From positions 124,001 through 188,000 of the forward strand of contig NZ_JAVAMO010000008.1 of assembly GCF_030758345.1 (NCBI RefSeq): a stretch of 64,000 nucleotides of DNA, given 5' to 3'. Positions within the stretch are counted from its first letter, which is position 1. The number at the start of each line of letters is the position of its first letter. This document shows, one piece after another, positions 60,844 to 64,000 of this stretch. The notes below the pieces were generated by a model that saw only the letters and a list, made by a program, of their open reading frames with translations, was not told where the DNA came from and ran no database searches. Both the position numbers and the translations under genes were made by a program. Source of the stretch: Ruegeria discodermiae (GTDB lineage Bacteria > Pseudomonadota > Alphaproteobacteria > Rhodobacterales > Rhodobacteraceae).

Positions 60844-61497
60844 ATGACTACCTCCTCCGCCAGATTGCGAGACCATGCCTATTCGAGCTTTACGGATATG
60901 CTTCTGGCGCGTGACATCCAACCAGGGCAGTTTGTGTCACAAAGAGAACTCGTTCAACTGACAGGCTTCCCGCTTGGAGCCATACGCGAGATGATCCCGA
61001 GGTTGGAGGCCGACGGCCTGATCCGGACCTCTCCACAGCGCGGGCTGCAGGTGTTGTCGATCGATCTGGATCTGATCCGCAACGCGTTCCAACTGCGCCA
61101 GATCATTGAGGGCGAGGCTTTTGGCCATTTCTGCGGCCATGCAAGCGACGCCGATCTGCAACGCATCCATGACGAGCACACCGCCATTCGTGCCGAGGCT
61201 GTGCAAGGCGTCACCCCTGATCTGCTGGAGCGCGCACAGCATATGGACTGGGCGTTTCACGACCATGTGGTCGATCACATGGGCAACCAGATCATTTCGG
61301 ACATTCATCGTGTAAACGCGATCAAGATTCGCCTGATCCGCAATGCGGACACGCGGATGTTGCCTGACCATGTCATCTGGGTCATGGACATGCACTTGTC
61401 GGTGATCTGTGCACTCTTGGCCCGCGATAAGGCGGCCACGCTCGAAGCGATCCGTGCTCATATCGAAAGCTCAAGGCAGCGCGCTTTGGGGATCTGA
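60844..61497 (+). CDS. GntR/FCD-family transcriptional regulator
   Basis: 217 residues: winged helix (LLARDIQPGQFVSQRELVQL, TGFPLGAIREMIPRLEADGL) and an FCD domain with the His/Asp metal pattern (HMDWAFHDHVVDHMGNQI, MDMHLSVICALLARD). Co-transcribed with the aldolase and TRAP genes, whose metabolite it probably senses. Confidence 0.9.
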   Translation: MTTSSARLRDHAYSSFTDMLLARDIQPGQFVSQRELVQLTGFPLGAIREMIPRLEADGLIRTSPQRGLQVLSIDLDLIRNAFQLRQIIEGEAFGHFCGHASDADLQRIHDEHTAIRAEAVQGVTPDLLERAQHMDWAFHDHVVDHMGNQIISDIHRVNAIKIRLIRNADTRMLPDHVIWVMDMHLSVICALLARDKAATLEAIRAHIESSRQRALGI

Positions 61498-61543
61498 AAA
61501 TTCAACGGAAGAAATCCAAAAAGTCCATCGGAGGAGAAAATTG

Positions 61544-62533
61544 ATGAAGACGTTATTGAAGACAAGCGGGCTGGCGCTGGCTGCGGCTTTGATCGCAACG
61601 CCTGTACTGGCCGACAAGATCACCCTGCGCATGTCCACGCCCGCCTCGGAATCTGACCAGCGCTCGGTCGCTCTGGCCGAGGTCTTTGCGCCCGCAGTGG
61701 CCGAGTTCGCCACATATGAACCGCATTATAACGCCTCGCTGATCAAGCAGAATTCTGAGCTGGAGGCCATCGCCTCGGGCGATCTGGAAATGTCCATCGC
61801 CTCGGCGCAGGAACTGGCGCAGTACTTCCCCGAGTTTTCGATCTTTGCCACCGGCTATGTGCATCAGGACGCCGCGCATCAGGTGGCGGTGTTCAACGAC
61901 GCGCTGATGGATCCTTTCAAGGCAACCGTCGAGGACGAGCTGGGCATTAAGCTGTTGAGCGTGATGTATCTGGGCCGCCGCCACGTGAATCTGCGCCAAT
62001 GCCCCGATGAGCTGAATGTGCAGACGCCCGCGGACCTGGCAGGCGTGAACTTGCGGATGCCCGGCACGGATGCATGGCAGTTCCTTGGCAAGGCGCTTGG
62101 TGCGAACCCCACACCGATGGCCTTCACCGAGGTCTATACGGCGCTGCAGACCGGCTCGGTCGACGGGCAGGACAACCCGCTGCCAACGGTTGTGGATGCC
62201 AAATTCTACGAGGTGACCTGCCAGATCGCGCTGACCTCGCATCTGGTGGACCTCAACTATGTGGCGTTTTCCAAGGCCATCTGGGATGAGCTGAGTCCAG
62301 AGCAGCAGGCCACGGTACAGGCCGCCGCCGATGCAGCCGCCGAATCCGGCCGCCAGAAGCAGCTTGAGAAAGAGGAAAGCCTGGCTGCGTTCCTCACCGA
62401 GAATGGGCTGACCATCTATGAGCCAGATCTGACAGCCTTCCGCGAGCATGTACAGTCGCAATATGTCGGCTCTGAATTTGCGGAATCCTGGCCGGACGGC
62501 GTGTTGGAAAAGATTAACGCGCTCGGCAACTAA
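61544..62533 (+). CDS. dctP: TRAP transporter periplasmic solute-binding protein (DctP)
   Basis: 329 residues with a signal peptide (MKTLLKTSGLALAAALIATP, cleaved at LA-DKI). The ligand-clamping Arg is in LAGVNLRMPGTD, and QTGSVDGQDNPLPTV follows. ATG at 61544 preferred, with a strong GGAGGAG 8 bases ahead. A disulfide is possible between RQCPDE and VTCQIA. Ligand is a carboxylate, presumably the substrate of the aldolase or its precursor. Confidence 0.95.
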   Translation: MKTLLKTSGLALAAALIATPVLADKITLRMSTPASESDQRSVALAEVFAPAVAEFATYEPHYNASLIKQNSELEAIASGDLEMSIASAQELAQYFPEFSIFATGYVHQDAAHQVAVFNDALMDPFKATVEDELGIKLLSVMYLGRRHVNLRQCPDELNVQTPADLAGVNLRMPGTDAWQFLGKALGANPTPMAFTEVYTALQTGSVDGQDNPLPTVVDAKFYEVTCQIALTSHLVDLNYVAFSKAIWDELSPEQQATVQAAADAAAESGRQKQLEKEESLAAFLTENGLTIYEPDLTAFREHVQSQYVGSEFAESWPDGVLEKINALGN

Positions 62534-62585
62534 GTGACAACAGGGGCGGCCCGCCGGGCCGCCTCATCCCCAAGGAATCTGGGAC

Positions 62586-63146
62586 ATGACGGCAGTTTGG
62601 ACAGTCCTGCGCCGCGGTGCGGAGTATTTCGTTGGCGCACTCATGGCGCTGATGTTCCTGACCTTCATCCTGCAGGTCACCATCCGCTACACCGCACGTC
62701 TGCAATGGATCGGCGAGGCGGTGCCTTTGCTGGAGCCCAGCCGCTACGGCTGGACGCTCGAATTCTGCCTGGTCCTTTGGCTCTGGATCATTTTTGTGGG
62801 CTGCGCGCTGGTGGTGCGCGATCGAGACCACGTGACCTTTGACATCCTCTACAACTCTGTCAGCCCGCAGATGCGCCGCTGGTTCCTGATCATCGGGGCG
62901 GTGGTGATCGCAGTCGGAATGGCTTTGTCCATTGAACCCACGTGGAGCAAATTCCACATCCTGCGCCTGAAGAAAACCGCGACCCTGTCGCAAATGGTCG
63001 GCGGTTGGATCAGGATGCGCGACATATATTCGGTTTACATGCTGTTCCTGGTGGTGGTTTCGCTGCGTTACGCGCTGACGGCCTGGCGGGCGTTCAGGGA
63101 CCCGCGAGACCCTGCCGCACACCACCTGCAAGGGGTGGACGGGTGA
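62586..63146 (+). CDS. dctQ: TRAP transporter small membrane subunit (DctQ)
   Basis: 186 residues with four hydrophobic segments and DctQ features (LTFILQVTIRYTARLQWIGE; WTLEFCLVLWLWIIFVGCAL; VRDRDHVTFDIL). GTGA overlap with dctM. AAGGAA lies about 10 bases before the ATG. Second gene of the TRAP set. Confidence 0.93.
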   Translation: MTAVWTVLRRGAEYFVGALMALMFLTFILQVTIRYTARLQWIGEAVPLLEPSRYGWTLEFCLVLWLWIIFVGCALVVRDRDHVTFDILYNSVSPQMRRWFLIIGAVVIAVGMALSIEPTWSKFHILRLKKTATLSQMVGGWIRMRDIYSVYMLFLVVVSLRYALTAWRAFRDPRDPAAHHLQGVDG

Positions 63147-64000
63147 GCGTCGCGTTCCTTTTGTGCATCGGCACGATTTTTTTCATCGCCGGGATCGGGA
63201 TGCCGATTGCCTATGCGATCCTGATTTCATCGCTGGTGTATCTCGCCGCGTCGGGCGGTGACATCGGCCTCGCTGGCAAGGTGTTGATGGATGGGCTCTA
63301 TAGCAGCTTTATCCTGCTGGCGGTGCCCCTTTTCATTGTGGCCGCCAACATCATGAACGCGGGTACCATCAGCGACCGCCTGCTGGGGTTCTGCGTCGCG
63401 CTGGTGGGGCGGTTCCGGGGCGGGCTGGGGCATGTGAACGTGGTGGCATCCCTGATCTTTTCGGGCATGTCGGGGTCTGCCGTCGCAGACGCCGCAGGTA
63501 TTGGCAAGATCATCATCGAAATGATGACCAAATCGGGCCACTATACCCGTGGCTACGCCGCCGCCATCACCGCCGCATCCGCCACCATCGGCCCGATCAT
63601 CCCGCCGTCTATCCCCATGGTGCTTTATGCGCTCGTCTCGAACACCTCGATCGGCTACCTGTTCCTGGGTGGCATTGTGCCGGGCCTATTCATGGGTCTG
63701 GTCCTGATGGGCATGAACTTCTGGCTGTCCCATCGCCGGGGGTTCGCGCTGGAAGAGCCCGTGCCGCTCGCCGAACTGCCCCGCCGCACAATCACCGCTT
63801 TCCCAGCGCTGCTGATGCCCGCGATCCTGCTATATGGCATTTACGGAGGCGTCACGACGCCTACCGAGGCCGCGGCGGTGGCTGCCTTCTACGCGCTGGT
63901 GCTGGCGGCGTTTTTTTATCGTGCACTGAGCTTTCGGGCGCTGGCGGACATTCTGGTGGAAAGCGCCCGGTCGTCGGCTGCGGTGGGGCTGGTGATCGGC
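63143..64000 (+). CDS. dctM: TRAP transporter large membrane subunit (DctM), 3' end outside window
   Basis: GTG start at 63143 inside the dctQ stop. The visible 286 codons have the DctM pattern: FFIAGIGMPIAYAILISSLV, PLFIVAANIMNAGTISDRLL, VASLIFSGMSGSAVADAAGI, and the TPTEAAAVAAFYALVLA loop near the cut. The frame is open at base 64000. It completes the importer of the aldolase operon. Confidence 0.95.
   Translation, partial: MSVAFLLCIGTIFFIAGIGMPIAYAILISSLVYLAASGGDIGLAGKVLMDGLYSSFILLAVPLFIVAANIMNAGTISDRLLGFCVALVGRFRGGLGHVNVVASLIFSGMSGSAVADAAGIGKIIIEMMTKSGHYTRGYAAAITAASATIGPIIPPSIPMVLYALVSNTSIGYLFLGGIVPGLFMGLVLMGMNFWLSHRRGFALEEPVPLAELPRRTITAFPALLMPAILLYGIYGGVTTPTEAAAVAAFYALVLAAFFYRALSFRALADILVESARSSAAVGLVIG

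Overview
The window looks like a chromosomal segment from a marine alphaproteobacterium of the Rhodobacterales (Roseobacter-type). This is inferred from the moderately GC-rich codon use, the many TRAP and ABC importers for organic acids and phosphonates, the Anbu-type peptidase, the DUF1045 phn protein and the style of the regulators. No rRNA, tRNA or CRISPR array was seen.

Layout. (1) 1-1547: the end of a polyamine/Fe-type ABC importer (permease, ATPase), followed by a chimeric transposase relic. (2) 1983-3930: a three-gene operon of an SDR and a LigB/LigA-like extradiol dioxygenase; both main enzymes lack residues normally needed for catalysis. (3) 3961-16029: a complete glucuronide/hexuronate locus. 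Two divergent operons (dctQ-dctM-GH31-uxuB-uxaC leftward; dctP-GH2 glucuronidase-gntR-uxuA rightward) share a control region with three AAATTGGT repeats about two helical turns apart. (4) 16269-28511: a complete phosphonate locus: phnM, DUF1045, phnNLKJIHG (overlapping leftward C-P lyase operon), divergent phnF, then phnCDE1E2 plus a hexapeptide acetyltransferase leftward, with stem-loops bracketing phnD. (5) 28512-39493: mixed genes (small secreted protein, PNPOx-FNR flavoprotein, GST, LysR, MFS, luciferase-domain protein, two cytochromes c, LysR, HxlR) with several gene relics. (6) 39655-45571: a BBE-type flavin oxidase, an unassigned 667-residue helical-repeat protein and a membrane class III nucleotide cyclase with TPRs. 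(7) 46119-49418: a compact three-gene unit encoding two membrane-tethered periplasmic binding-protein-like proteins (one fused to a MIDAS-intact VWA domain) around an XpaC-like membrane protein; this is the best candidate for a poorly described system. (8) 49761-53095: HlyU-like protein, a wHTH-alpha/beta hydrolase fusion, a methyltransferase and an alpha/beta hydrolase ending at an IS5/IS903-type element whose transposase has two nonsense codons. (9) 54327-59396: a 1156-residue transglutaminase-DUF2126 protein and the Anbu peptidase, the latter bracketed by about 45-bp inverted repeats, then a sulfatase relic joined to an IS3 orfA relic. (10) 59982-64000: a DapA-family aldolase, an FCD GntR regulator and a TRAP importer cut by the window end.

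How the parts work together: GH2 (and perhaps GH31) would release glucuronate; UxaC, UxuB and UxuA convert it to 2-keto-3-deoxygluconate. The TRAP proteins import the acidic sugar or glycoside and the GntR protein probably controls both arms. The phn genes import phosphonates and cleave the C-P bond. Fragments of at least four IS families (IS5, IS481, IS903-type, IS3) lie at the seams between modules, which suggests the window was assembled by repeated insertion and decay.
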